A stretch of DNA of 45,902 nt from Paludibacteraceae bacterium (GTDB lineage: Bacteria; Bacteroidota; Bacteroidia; Bacteroidales; Paludibacteraceae), in contig JAFPZY010000054.1 of assembly GCA_017417025.1 (NCBI GenBank), positions 1-45,902 on the forward strand, given 5' to 3'. The translations under genes were made by a program, and so were the position numbers. The notes beneath the pieces are model-generated. The model was not told the origin of the DNA. It saw only the letters and a program-made list of their open reading frames with translations, and made no database searches. Below, one piece after another: positions 10,651 through 18,206 of this stretch; positions within the stretch are counted from its first letter, which is position 1, and each line of letters starts with the position of its first letter.

Positions 10651-11510
10651 ATTCCCCAGTTAAGTTTTGCTTTGAGCGAGTGTATGAAGTCTTTTTCGCC
10701 GGTCTGCACAAGCTTGATGGTGTAGTTGGCTTTCTCGACATGCAGGCGTATGTTGTCGGTGAAGATCTGGCTTCTGCCGTCCACGCTGACCATATAGCCT
10801 CCGTTCCTGCTTCTGACCACCATGTCGATGACCTTGTCGTCCGGGACTACCAGCGGGCGGACGTTAAGGCTGTGCGAGGCTATGGGCGAAAGGAGTATGC
10901 CTTTGGTCTGCGGCATCATCAGCGGCCCTCCGACACTCAGGTTGTATGCGGTGCTGCCTGTTGCGGTGGCGATGATGAGCCCGTCCGCCTCGTATGTGTG
11001 CAGCAGTTCGCCGTTGAGGCGCGTCTCGATGCTTATCATACTGCTCAGTCCCTGCTTCATTACGGCTACCTCGTTAAGTGCGTTGGGGGCAGTGATGCGG
11101 TCCCTTTCGGACGTGGTGACGGTGAGGAGAGGGCGCTGCTCGATGGTGTAGTCGCCGCGTATGAGCTGGTCCATAATCTGGTCCACGTCCTGCGTCTGCA
11201 CCTCGGCGAGGAAGCCCAGACGGCCGCAGTTGATGCCGAGGATGGGGACATTGCTACGCCCTATGGCGGCGGCGGTGGTCAGGAAAGTGCCGTCACCTCC
11301 GACCGAGAGAGCGAAATCGACAGGCTCCTGCCCGCTTTTCAGGTCTTCGTCCTCGCGCGGATACACGTCATAGTGCCTCATATTAAGCTCCTGACGCAGC
11401 TCCTGCGAGAGGAGAACCTCCACATTGCGCAACTGCATGAACGCCAGCAGGTGCTTGACCTCGCGCAGCGTCTCATCTTTCATCGCGTTTCCGAATATAG
11501 CTATTTTCAT
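10647..11510 (-). CDS. nadK: NAD kinase
   Basis: NAD kinase phosphorylates NAD to NADP in the cytoplasm. From the ATG at 11510 the protein has 287 residues and begins MKIAIFGNAMKDE. The catalytic GGDGT motif is at 71-75, followed by GINCGRLGFLAE, the NE motif in APNALNEVAV and the substrate-binding glycine-rich stretch TATGSTAYNLSVGGP. An in-frame start 111 nt upstream is rejected because it would include the promoter at 11532-11563. It is the first gene of an operon with lgt and a DUF3078 gene, joined by an ATGA overlap. Confidence 0.95.
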   Translation of the reverse strand: MKIAIFGNAMKDETLREVKHLLAFMQLRNVEVLLSQELRQELNMRHYDVYPREDEDLKSGQEPVDFALSVGGDGTFLTTAAAIGRSNVPILGINCGRLGFLAEVQTQDVDQIMDQLIRGDYTIEQRPLLTVTTSERDRITAPNALNEVAVMKQGLSSMISIETRLNGELLHTYEADGLIIATATGSTAYNLSVGGPLMMPQTKGILLSPIASHSLNVRPLVVPDDKVIDMVVRSRNGGYMVSVDGRSQIFTDNIRLHVEKANYTIKLVQTGEKDFIHSLKAKLNWGI

Positions 11511-11531
11511 TGCCTGTTTTGTTTCGCGCTG

Positions 11532-11563
11532 CAAAGATACAACAATAAACTGACACCTGCAAA
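11532..11563 (-). promoter_or_regulatory. Promoter of nadK-lgt-DUF3078
   Basis: On the minus strand TTTGC (11563-11559) and TATCTTTG (11539-11532) are separated by 19 nt. Confidence 0.75.
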
Positions 11564-11581
11564 CAAAAATATGCAGTTTTA

Positions 11582-11613
11582 TTTGCATATTCTGTTTTTT
11601 TACCGTATCTTTG
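11582..11613 (+). promoter_or_regulatory. Divergent promoter reading away from nadK
   Basis: TTTG at 11582-11585 and TATCTTTG at 11606-11613 are 20 nt apart on the plus strand. No ordinary gene lies downstream on this strand; the next feature is a terminator at 11735-11772. Confidence 0.65.
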
Positions 11614-11772
11614 CAGTGCAATCCAGTCAGCTACAAATGCATCAGCGGCGAGTGCTGCTGCAAAGAGAGCTGCAAGAAATAAGAGGCAGCGGAAAGAAGC
11701 GGCACGGCAACAGCCCGTGTCACTTGGAGTAAAGACAGAAAAAGTACGGCGTGAAGCCGTACTTTTTTCTGT
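11614..11772 (+). ncRNA. Candidate small transcript between nadK and the PspC/GIN operon
   Basis: A ~155-nt unit has its own promoter (11582-11613) and ends in a good terminator. It matches no RNA family I recognise. It contains a 31-codon frame from ATG 11637 to the TAA at 11730-11732, encoding a basic peptide (MHQRRVLLQRELQEIRGSG...). In another frame, without an ATG, six cysteines fall within about 20 codons (CNPVSYKCISGECCCKESC). It could therefore be a small RNA, a small-protein mRNA or both; the sequence alone does not decide. Confidence 0.4.
11735..11772. terminator. Bidirectional terminator
   Basis: AAAAAGTACGGC, loop GTGAA, then GCCGTACTTTTTT forms a 12-bp stem with a T-run on both strands. 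It can end the small plus-strand transcript and the PspC/GIN operon whose last stop is at 11790. Confidence 0.8.
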
Positions 11773-11789
11773 ATAAGCAGCATGTGCGG

Positions 11790-13007
11790 TCAGTCGCGGG
11801 CTATCTTGCTTGCACCGACAGCCATCTTCTTTTTCACGACCGGCTTGCCGCTGTAAGTGATTTTGCTTGCTCCGCTTGCCTGCGCCCAGAGCTGTTTGAC
11901 GGCATTAACCTCCGCCTTAGAGGCGCCGGAGCAGTTGATGTGCACAATCTCTGCCGGAGCGTCCTCCGCATCAAGTTTGGAGGCACCCGACACGAGGTAA
12001 TGCACCTCGCCAAAAGAGCCGCTCAGACTGGCTTTGCTTGCGCCGGAGAGACTGAGCGACTTGAGGTCTGGCACGGTAATCTCCACGTGCATAGGGCCGA
12101 AAGCCTCTTCTCTGCCGCTGATGCGGAGCACACTGTCCTTATAAGTGACCGACACGTCGTTGGTGTCTGCTACAAGTTCCTGCACCGCGCCCTGACGTAT
12201 GTCCGCGTCCACCGCGCCGGCGATTTCGACAGAATTGAAGAACGGCACAGACAAAGCAGCGGGCACGGCCTGACTGTCGTCATCATGGTCCGGCGAGCTG
12301 ATTGTTTGAATAAAGTTGGTGCCGCCGCAGTAGCGGGTGCCCTGTTTGCATACGGCGAAGATGAAACATGCCACACTCAACAGCCAGCAGAGCACTATTA
12401 TTACCCAGAAACGCGCGGCAGGTCCGCGACGCGTGCGCATGTAAGTGACTATGCTTTTGATGATTGCATACAGCGGAAGGAGCACAGCCGCAAGAGCGGT
12501 GACGACAGTGAAGAGAGCAAGCCACTTGTTCGCCCCGAAGAAGAGCAGCCCCACCTCCGGCATGAACTCGAGAGCCCCTATGCCAAGCCCTATCGCGCCC
12601 AGACTGAGCGAAACAATAATAGCAAGCACAGGCAGGAGAATCTGTATGCCGATGAGCGCAAGAATGACAATGAAGGTGATTTTCAGGACACGCCCGCAGC
12701 CGCTACGCTCCGCCGGCGCGGACTTTTTCTCCTTCGGGCGCTTGTTCTCGCCGAACTCCGACGGCTCGCCGATGCGCGCGCGGATATTGCTTATCATCTG
12801 AATATCAACCACCTGTATGTTCCTCGCGAAGAGTTCTGACTGCAGGAGTTCGCACACACGCGCTTCAATGTCGGTCATAACGTCCGTGCGCTCGTCAGCG
12901 GGGAGGCGCAACTCGATGTCCTGCAGATAGTCACTGAGTGAGTGGTAGGCATCGTTGTCGATGTGGAAGACGATGCCGTTCAAGTTGATTGTACGTGTCT
13001 CTTTCAT
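11790..13007 (-). CDS. Membrane protein with Bacteroidetes PspC-associated N-terminus and C-terminal GIN (DUF2807) domain
   Basis: The 405-residue protein has three parts. Residues 1-90 are a soluble helical domain (FHIDNDAYHSLSDYLQDIEL, then DIEARVCELLQ and IGEPSEFGE) of the kind found at the start of PspC-type proteins in Bacteroidetes. About 105-225 hold four hydrophobic membrane segments. About 250-405 form a repetitive beta-helix of the DUF2807/GIN type with recurring SGASK words (LSGASKASL, VSGASKLD, CSGASKAEV, ASGASKITY). GIN domains are thought to lie outside the cytoplasmic membrane, but their role is unknown. The gene is the last of three, overlapping padR by ATGA. By its relatives it may belong to an envelope-stress response; that is inference. 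Confidence 0.8.
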   Translation of the reverse strand: MKETRTINLNGIVFHIDNDAYHSLSDYLQDIELRLPADERTDVMTDIEARVCELLQSELFARNIQVVDIQMISNIRARIGEPSEFGENKRPKEKKSAPAERSGCGRVLKITFIVILALIGIQILLPVLAIIVSLSLGAIGLGIGALEFMPEVGLLFFGANKWLALFTVVTALAAVLLPLYAIIKSIVTYMRTRRGPAARFWVIIVLCWLLSVACFIFAVCKQGTRYCGGTNFIQTISSPDHDDDSQAVPAALSVPFFNSVEIAGAVDADIRQGAVQELVADTNDVSVTYKDSVLRISGREEAFGPMHVEITVPDLKSLSLSGASKASLSGSFGEVHYLVSGASKLDAEDAPAEIVHINCSGASKAEVNAVKQLWAQASGASKITYSGKPVVKKKMAVGASKIARD

Positions 13008-13333
13008 TTTTTGAGTTCTTCTATCATGTTGATTGACTTGCTAATAGATTTCCATTCCGCCTGCAGTTGTCCGAGCAGGAGTCGCCCTGTGTCTGTGAGA
13101 CAGAAATACTTGCGCGGCGGTCCGGCAGTGCTTTCCTCCCAGCGATATGTGAGCATCCCGTTGTTCTTGAGGCGGGAGAGGAGAGGATAGAGAGTCCCTT
13201 CGACGACAAGCAGGTCCGCTTTTTTCAGCGTATCGGCAATGTCGCTCGTGTATGCCTCCTGCCTGTCGATGATGGAAAGGATGCAGTATTCGAGCATTCC
13301 TTTCCTCATCTGTGACTTGATGTTTTCGGTCAT
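13004..13333 (-). CDS. PadR family transcriptional regulator
   Basis: The 109-residue protein is a short PadR-type regulator: a winged helix (about 8-85: MLEYCILSIIDRQEAYTSDI, VVEGTLYPLLSRLKNNGML, GPPRKYFCLTDTGR) followed by a C-terminal dimerisation helix. Such proteins bind palindromic operators as dimers. The ATG at 13333 shares one base with the stop of the upstream pspC gene (TGATG), and the gene ends in an ATGA overlap with the downstream gene; a GTG three bases earlier is possible. It probably represses its own operon. A 10-bp palindrome next to the operon promoter (13626-13635) is a candidate operator. Confidence 0.9.
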   Translation of the reverse strand: MTENIKSQMRKGMLEYCILSIIDRQEAYTSDIADTLKKADLLVVEGTLYPLLSRLKNNGMLTYRWEESTAGPPRKYFCLTDTGRLLLGQLQAEWKSISKSINMIEELKK

Positions 13334-13533
13334 CACTCTTCAGTCTGTTTTGCGGGCATGAGCAGGATGAGAATCAGATAGAGCAACAGGCCCGGGAAGC
13401 CCGCCGAGAAGAGCGAGAGTGCTGCATAAACGACTCTGACGACAGTAGCGTCAATGTTAAGATACTCTGCAATACCGGCGCAAACGCCTGCAAGCATTTT
13501 GTTGGTGCTTCTACAAAGTTTCTTTGTTTCCAT
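13333..13533 (-). CDS. PspC-domain small membrane protein
   Basis: At 66 residues this is a minimal PspC protein: the conserved start LCRSTNKMLAGVCAGIAEYLNID is followed by one amphipathic/transmembrane part (VVRVVYAALSLFSAGFPG and LLLYLILILLMP). In Proteobacteria PspC takes part in the phage-shock response to membrane stress; whether that holds here is unknown. It is the first gene of a three-gene operon with padR and a PspC/GIN membrane protein, all linked by 1-4 nt overlaps, downstream of the promoter at 13592-13622. Confidence 0.9.
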   Translation of the reverse strand: METKKLCRSTNKMLAGVCAGIAEYLNIDATVVRVVYAALSLFSAGFPGLLLYLILILLMPAKQTEE

Positions 13534-13591
13534 AGTTATTCCCTTTCTTTGAAATTGTTTGTTAAATTCAGTATATTTCCGAAATCGGGTG

Positions 13592-13635
13592 CAAAGGTAC
13601 TACATTTTTTAGAACCTTGCAATACATAGTACTAT
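13592..13635 (-). promoter_or_regulatory. Promoter of the pspC-padR operon with candidate PadR operator
   Basis: On the minus strand TTGC (13622-13619) and TACCTTTG (13599-13592) are 19 nt apart. Just upstream of the -33 box is the perfect palindrome ATAGTACTAT (13626-13635). GTACTACAT at 13597-13605 resembles the reverse complement of ACATAGTAC at 13624-13632, so the core promoter is flanked by related half-sites, as expected for an autoregulated PadR operon. The operator role is inferred. Confidence 0.6.
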
Positions 13636-13805
13636 TATTTTTGCAACTTTTTTTCATATTGGACTGATTTGCAGAGGTGTAGATATGGTAAGATGTGACC
13701 TCGGTTTGGGCTATGTGGGGTTATAGTATGGGCTTGGGTTATGGGCTCGGGAGGGCGATATGACCTCGCTGCGGGCTCGGTAGCGGCTCGGCGATGTCGG
13801 CTCTA

Positions 13806-13838
13806 TCCTTCGGTTATCTTTCGGTTATCCTTCGGTTA
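13806..13838. repeat. Three tandem copies of an 11-bp repeat (TCCTTCGGTTA)
   Basis: Copies start at 13806, 13817 and 13828 with one mismatch. This is one of four intergenic arrays with an 11-bp period in the window. Confidence 0.7.
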
Positions 13839-13929
13839 GGACTGCTGAAAGACAATTGATAATTGACAATTCTTATCTCCTTTGGAGAACAATCTTCAGT
13901 ATGGATATTGCAAAGCTAATGCATATTAT

Positions 13930-13993
13930 CGCAGGGTAGAAGACTGCGTGCTTACTAATCCTATTGTTATTTTTCGCAGGCTGGAAGCCTGCG
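13930..13993. repeat. Pair of REP-like palindromes
   Basis: CGCAGGCTGGAAGCCTGCG at 13975-13993 is a perfect 7-bp stem. A degenerate copy, CGCAGGGTAGAAGACTGCG, lies 45 bp upstream at 13930-13948. The stem is the same as at 2080-2098. Confidence 0.6.
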
Positions 13994-14150
13994 TACCCGG
14001 TGTTGATCGGAGGTATGACGTGCCGCTGATGCTACACGCAGGTGACGAAGTCTTCTATACTTTGTACGGGAATAGAGTCTATATTATTGTTGGCAGTTTT
14101 GTATTTTGTGCATTGGTTCTGCACTTTTTTTGTAATAAAATGCTTATTTC

Positions 14151-14181
14151 TTGCATATTTCAGAAAAAGACAGTAACTTTG
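14151..14181 (+). promoter_or_regulatory. Promoter of the FN3 lipoprotein gene
   Basis: TTGC at 14151-14154 and TAACTTTG at 14174-14181 are 19 nt apart. It implies a ~490-nt leader before the start at 14679. AAGGAG/CTCCTT with a T-run at 14204-14225 is a possible early attenuator. Confidence 0.65.
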
Positions 14182-14398
14182 CAGCCGAAAGTTGCAAAAC
14201 AACAAGGAGCAGAACCTCCTTTTTTAGAGAAATTCGATACGCGCACATTATGTAAGCGCATTGTATAATTTCTTTTTGCGCCAGGCAATCGGGCTAAAGC
14301 AAACAATAAGAAAAAGAAAACAAACAAAACATAATCAGCCTATGACAAAATAACAGTCTAACAAAGACATAACATACAAAGCGGTTTGCTTTATTTGG

Positions 14399-14531
14399 GA
14401 GTTTCCCTCAATACTTCGACACTATTGAAACAAACTCTCCCTAAATATTGCAGAACGTTCACGTTTTTGACGTGGATTATTCTGTATAAATTTTATTGGA
14501 GAGTTTTGGGAGTCGAAGCCCGAGGGAACTC
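14399..14531 (+). promoter_or_regulatory. Leader hairpin element, copy A (133 nt)
   Basis: A nested imperfect hairpin in the leader of the FN3 lipoprotein gene. The arms are GAGTTTCCCTC (14399-14409) with GAGGGAACTC (14522-14531), CTTCGAC (14414-14420) with GTCGAAG (14512-14518), AAACTCTCC (14432-14440) with GGAGAGTTT (14498-14506), CAGAA (14451-14455) with TTCTG (14480-14484), and an apical CACGTTTTTGACGTG (14460-14474). It is followed by CACGCTTTTTGTATG (14559-14573). Copy B at 29126-29257 has the same length, nearly the same apex and the same downstream word, but different paired arms. This suggests a conserved RNA structure. Confidence 0.6.
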
Positions 14532-14634
14532 AATAAAGAGAAATAAAAACAGGTGGTCCACGCTTTTTGTATGTATTGCATCCAGCGATGCAGTTGTCTG
14601 CTAAATCAGGAGAAGAGGCCGCCAACGGAGTAAA

Positions 14635-14662
14635 GCCGAAAAGCCGTATTAAGAGTAGGCAC
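14635..14662 (+). promoter_or_regulatory. Conserved pre-start box, copy A
   Basis: A 28-nt segment beginning GCCGAAAA and ending AAGAGTAGGCAC, 16 nt before the start codon at 14679. It matches 29488-29514 at 24 of 27 aligned bases, although the genes differ. GCC and GGC at its ends can pair. Its closeness to the start codon suggests a role in translation initiation. Confidence 0.6.
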
Positions 14663-14678
14663 AAAAAAATAATCAGAC

Positions 14679-15806
14679 ATGAAAACGAAAAAAATAGCAG
14701 CCATATTGCTATGCACGACAGTACTTTTAGGCACCGGCATCATCTTAAACAGCTGTAACAAACATGATGATGAACCTGAAAGTGAATGGAACAATAACAA
14801 TGATGACAATGGTTATAACAACGGAAACAATAATGGAGGAAACGACAACGGCGGAAGTGACAATGGAGGTAATGACAATGGAGGCGAAAGCGGAGCCCTT
14901 AGCGCCCCCACAGGCTTCAATGCTTCGCAAACATCGTCATACGTAAAACTGACATGGAATGCAGTGAGAGGTGCTTCAGGATACTATGTTGGTCGCTCTA
15001 TGAGTCCTTCAGATGACTATAGCATCATTGCAAAAACGACTTCTACAAGTTATTCAGATTATGAAGTCACCAGCGGAAATACTTATTATTATGCCGTTAC
15101 AGCCCTGAACTCCTCAGGCGCTTATGGAGAATTAGCGACAACAGCTATCACATTCAAAGGTGATGGAGGAAGTAACAACGGAGGAAACAATGGAGGAAAC
15201 AACAACTCTACAGTCTCTGCTCCGACCGGTGTGACAGCCATCAACGAAGGTAGTGCCATGGTGCCGAACATCGTTATCAGATGGAATGAAGTAAGCGGAG
15301 CCGCTTCTTACAAAATCTATCGTTCTTCATCAGCCAATGGAAGTTACAGCCTAATTGGAACCAGAGAATACGGTATGACCGTCTATGGCGACCAAAATCC
15401 ATTAAACGGGACGAACTACTACAAAGTCAGTGCTATAAGCAGTAGCGGCAAAGAAAGCGAAAAAAGCGCGTATGCGAGTGCCACTTACGAAAAAGATGCG
15501 GTGTCCCCTTGCCCTCCATCTCTCACAGGAACTGCCACATCAACACAAATAACAATGAGATGGTCATATAGCACAAGCAACGGATGCGGAAAGCCGACTA
15601 AAGTTACCGTGAAAGTATATAATCCCATGGGAGGGCAATGGGCGGAAATGGAAACATTGTCTGCATCCACTACTTCTTACAGTTTTGCATTTGGCATGTG
15701 GGCAGATTCTGAGGGTTTCGTGAAAATGGGAATCCTTGTAGAAAATGATTACGGCACTGCGGCAAAACAAATCATTTACAACTACAAGACAAAGAAATGG
15801 TATTAA
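14679..15806 (+). CDS. Surface lipoprotein with tandem fibronectin type III domains
   Basis: The 375-residue protein begins with a lipoprotein signal peptide ending in the lipobox LNSC (C26). The next residues, NKHDDE, match the acidic lipoprotein export signal that sends Bacteroidetes lipoproteins to the cell surface. A low-complexity Asn/Gly/Asp linker (about 36-72) leads to a first FN3 domain (about 75-160: APTGFNASQTSSYVKLTWNA), a second Gly/Asn linker, a second FN3 domain (about 180-270: APTGVTAINEG, IVIRWNEVSGAASYKIYRS) and a third beta-rich domain (about 275-375). The role is unknown; FN3 domains commonly serve as spacers or binding modules. The gene has its own promoter, a ~490-nt structured leader and a terminator, so it is monocistronic. 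Confidence 0.85.
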   Translation: MKTKKIAAILLCTTVLLGTGIILNSCNKHDDEPESEWNNNNDDNGYNNGNNNGGNDNGGSDNGGNDNGGESGALSAPTGFNASQTSSYVKLTWNAVRGASGYYVGRSMSPSDDYSIIAKTTSTSYSDYEVTSGNTYYYAVTALNSSGAYGELATTAITFKGDGGSNNGGNNGGNNNSTVSAPTGVTAINEGSAMVPNIVIRWNEVSGAASYKIYRSSSANGSYSLIGTREYGMTVYGDQNPLNGTNYYKVSAISSSGKESEKSAYASATYEKDAVSPCPPSLTGTATSTQITMRWSYSTSNGCGKPTKVTVKVYNPMGGQWAEMETLSASTTSYSFAFGMWADSEGFVKMGILVENDYGTAAKQIIYNYKTKKWY

Positions 15807-15839
15807 TAACTATTCCGTTCTTTATCAAAGAAAACAATT

Positions 15840-15869
15840 CCCCTGTCAAGCAAAATTGGCAGGGGTTTT
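15840..15869 (+). terminator. Terminator of the FN3 lipoprotein gene
   Basis: CCCCTGTCAA, loop GCAAAA, TTGGCAGGGG, then TTTT, 34 nt after the stop codon. Confidence 0.8.
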
Positions 15870-15901
15870 GCTTTCCTCAAAATTCTCATGCCGGATATTA
15901 G

Positions 15902-15929
15902 CAAGTGCACCACAGACGTGGTGCACTTG
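15902..15929. terminator. Perfect 12-bp hairpin between convergent genes
   Basis: CAAGTGCACCAC, loop AGAC, GTGGTGCACTTG. It lies between the FN3 gene and the 3' end of rny and could end or stabilise either transcript. No T-run is seen, so the terminator call is tentative. Confidence 0.5.
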
Positions 15930-16045
15930 GATATTGTCTGAAACTTAATGTCAGGCGAAGAAACGCTCTGAGAAGAGCATGGGTTAGCCGGTGTAGCAGC
16001 GTGGTTACTTAACGCAGTTGATGCCTATTTGGCGGAGTGGCGCGG

Positions 16046-17596
16046 CTACTTGGCGTAGTTGATGGCGCGGGTTTCGCGTATGACGGTGACTTTGACCTGT
16101 CCGGGATAGGTCATCTCGTCCTGTATGCGCTTGGCAAGGTCGAAGGAGAGAAGCTCGGTGTCCTTGTCGGAAATCTTGTCCGCTCCGACTATGACGCGCA
16201 ACTCACGGCCCGCCTGCAGTGCATAGGTTTTGACGACACCAGGGAAGGACATGGCGAGGTTCTCAAGGTCGTTGAGACGTTTGACGTAGGTCTCGACAAT
16301 CTCGCGGCGTGCTCCAGGCCTTGCTCCGGAAATAGCATCACAGGCTTGCACGATAGGTGCGATGAGCGTTTCCATCTCGCACTCGTCGTGGTGCGCTCCA
16401 ACAGCATTGCAGATATCGGGTTTCTCGCCGTACTTTTCGCAGAGTTTCATGCCGAGAGCGGCGTGCGGGAGTTCCTCCTCGTTCTCTGCGACTTTGCCTA
16501 TGTCGTGAAGCAGTCCGGCACGGCGCGCCTTCTTGGGGTTGAGCCCGAGTTCGGCAGCCATGACAGCACAGAGATTGGCCGTCTCACGCGAGTGCTGCAG
16601 CAGGTTCTGCCCATAGGAGGAGCGGTACTTCATTTTGCCGACGAGACGTATGAGCTCGGGGTGCAGTCCGTGGACACCGAGGTCGATAGTGGTGCGTTTG
16701 CCGGTTTCTATAATCTCGTCCTCGACCTGCTTTGTGACTTTGGCGACGACTTCCTCGATGCGTGCGGGGTGTATGCGTCCGTCCTGGACGAGCTGATGGA
16801 GAGAGAGCCGTGCTATTTCGCGGCGCACAGGGTCGTAGCCGGAAATGGTGATAGCCTCGGGCGTGTCGTCCACCACAATCTCGACCCCTGTAGCCGCCTC
16901 GAGAGCGCGGATATTGCGTCCTTCGCGCCCGATGATGCGTCCTTTTACCTCGTCGTTGTCGATGTGGAAGACAGAGACGGCGTTTTCTGCCGTGGTCTCG
17001 GAAGCGATACGCTGGATGGTCTGTATGATGATTTTCTTCGCCTCTTTGTTGGCAGTGAGGCGTGCGTCGTCCATAATCTCGTTGATGTACGCCATAGCGT
17101 CGGTTTTAGCCTCGTCCCTGAGAGCTTCCACGAGCTGTTTTTTGGCTTCGTCAGCCGAGAGCCCCGAAGCCTGTTCGAGCCGCGCCTGCGCCTGTTTGTG
17201 GAGTTTGTCGGTTTCCTGCTGTTTGAACTCGATGGCTTTCTGCTGCTGCTCGATGTGCTGGCTGCGCTGGCTGAGCTCGTTCTGCGAGCGCTGGAGCTCG
17301 TTCTGCGAGCGCTGCAGTTCGCCCTGTTTCTGATTGAGCTGCTGCTCGCGCTGGTTGAGCTGCTGTTCGCGCTGCTGCTTGCGCTGCTCGTCCTGGCGCA
17401 TCTGTTTGTCATGCTCCTGCTTGAGTGCGATGAACTTCTCTTTAGCCTCGAGCAGTTTGTTCTTCTTTATGACTTCCGCCTCTTCCTCCGCCTTTTTGAT
17501 GATGCCGGAGGAGGCGTTTTTGAAATAGAAATAGCACAGTCCAGAGCCGATAAAGAATGCTGCGAGCCCGACAAGGACCGGAATAAGTATATGCAT
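16046..17596 (-). CDS. rny: Ribonuclease Y
   Basis: RNase Y is a membrane-anchored endoribonuclease that starts mRNA decay. The 516-residue protein has the standard layout: an N-terminal transmembrane helix (about 3-25), a long Glu/Gln/Lys-rich coiled coil (about 30-165, with repeated REQQLNQ and LQRSQNE words), a KH domain with [15 protein letters not shown] (from 219) and an HD domain with H364-D365 (LLHDIGK). The C-terminal part ends in [18 protein letters not shown]. It begins 4 nt after the zapA stop, so it is the last gene of the zapB-like/zapA/rny group. Just beyond its stop, imperfect copies of its final codons appear (ATCAACTGCGTTAAGTAA near 16007-16024). Confidence 0.95.
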   Translation of the reverse strand: MHILIPVLVGLAAFFIGSGLCYFYFKNASSGIIKKAEEEAEVIKKNKLLEAKEKFIALKQEHDKQMRQDEQRKQQREQQLNQREQQLNQKQGELQRSQNELQRSQNELSQRSQHIEQQQKAIEFKQQETDKLHKQAQARLEQASGLSADEAKKQLVEALRDEAKTDAMAYINEIMDDARLTANKEAKKIIIQTIQRIASETTAENAVSVFHIDNDEVKGRIIGREGRNIRALEAATGVEIVVDDTPEAITISGYDPVRREIARLSLHQLVQDGRIHPARIEEVVAKVTKQVEDEIIETGKRTTIDLGVHGLHPELIRLVGKMKYRSSYGQNLLQHSRETANLCAVMAAELGLNPKKARRAGLLHDIGKVAENEEELPHAALGMKLCEKYGEKPDICNAVGAHHDECEMETLIAPIVQACDAISGARPGARREIVETYVKRLNDLENLAMSFPGVVKTYALQAGRELRVIVGADKISDKDTELLSFDLAKRIQDEMTYPGQVKVTVIRETRAINYAK

Positions 17597-17600
17597 AGTT

Positions 17601-17915
17601 TTATTGTTGTTTATAGTCTGTGTCAGAGGCAGCTATAGCCTCTTCAAGCAGAGTGTTCATTTCTTTAAGTTTCTCCTCTACGGGGGCGATGTTTTTCTCC
17701 CGTGCGTCGTTTTGCAGGTTTACCCCGATGTGCAGTGCAACATACATCCAGAGCTGCTCTACTGAAAACTGCGGGTAGCGTTTCCTGTAGTTCTGGAAAC
17801 TTCGGTTGAGCATCTTTGCCGCCTGCCTATAGACCGCTTCTTTGTCGCTGTCAATATTGAGCGCGACGGTGTGCGCGTCGAGGTGCAGAGTGATATGCTG
17901 CTTGTTCTGCGTCAC
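17601..17915 (-). CDS. zapA: Cell division protein ZapA
   Basis: ZapA binds FtsZ and bundles its filaments at the division site. The 104-residue protein has the ZapA pattern: an N-terminal beta part ([20 protein letters not shown]), [12 protein letters not shown], and a C-terminal helix that forms the tetramer coiled coil. It overlaps the upstream coiled-coil gene by four bases and ends four bases before rny. Confidence 0.85.
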   Translation of the reverse strand: MTQNKQHITLHLDAHTVALNIDSDKEAVYRQAAKMLNRSFQNYRKRYPQFSVEQLWMYVALHIGVNLQNDAREKNIAPVEEKLKEMNTLLEEAIAASDTDYKQQ

Positions 17916-18190
17916 TGCTTCAGAGTCTGCTCCACCCGTTCCACGAGCGAGATGATGTAGTTTATTTGCTGCCTTGCCTTCTCGCGCTGGGCTTCGTCGC
18001 CGAGCAGACTCATAGCAGTCTGCAGATGTCTGTTGCGCCGCCGCAGAGTGACAAGTTCGGTATGTGTCTGCATAATCTCCTGGCGCTGGTCCTCGTTCAA
18101 TTTGCGCAGGCGCTCAATCTCCTCTTTCTGCAGGCGGTGCTGCAGGAGAAGAGAGCGTATATTCTGCTCAAGTTGTTCAAGCGACTGCAT
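17912..18190 (-). CDS. Small coiled-coil protein, ZapB-like
   Basis: From the ATG at 18190 the protein has 92 residues and is almost entirely a charged coiled coil ([51 protein letters not shown]). It has no signal peptide or membrane segment. Directly before zapA, with a 4-nt overlap, small coiled-coil proteins of this type are usually taken as ZapB-like division factors; the link is by context and shape, not by a diagnostic motif. Longer in-frame starts (up to 18466) would lie inside the upstream DUF3078 gene and give a Ser/Thr-rich shadow, so they are rejected. Confidence 0.7.
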   Translation of the reverse strand: MQSLEQLEQNIRSLLLQHRLQKEEIERLRKLNEDQRQEIMQTHTELVTLRRRNRHLQTAMSLLGDEAQREKARQQINYIISLVERVEQTLKQ

Positions 18191-18206
18191 TCCGGAGGGG
18201 GGTGTA

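Larger units (their letters stand above)
13640..14150. other. Intergenic region without a supported gene
   Basis: About 500 bp between the pspC promoter and the promoter at 14151. It holds a G-rich stretch, an 11-bp tandem array (13806-13838), AATTGATAATTGACAATT words and two REP-like palindromes (13930-13993). A 128-codon plus-strand frame crosses it but also crosses both palindromes and a promoter and resembles no protein. Confidence 0.6.

Noticed and set aside
13882-14268. 128-codon plus-strand reading frame
   Set aside because: It crosses two REP palindromes and the promoter at 14151-14181, resembles no protein and has no coding character.
14386-14604. 72-codon frame inside the FN3 gene leader
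   Set aside because: It follows the hairpin element rather than codon logic, and the equivalent region of copy B has no matching frame, so a peptide is unlikely.
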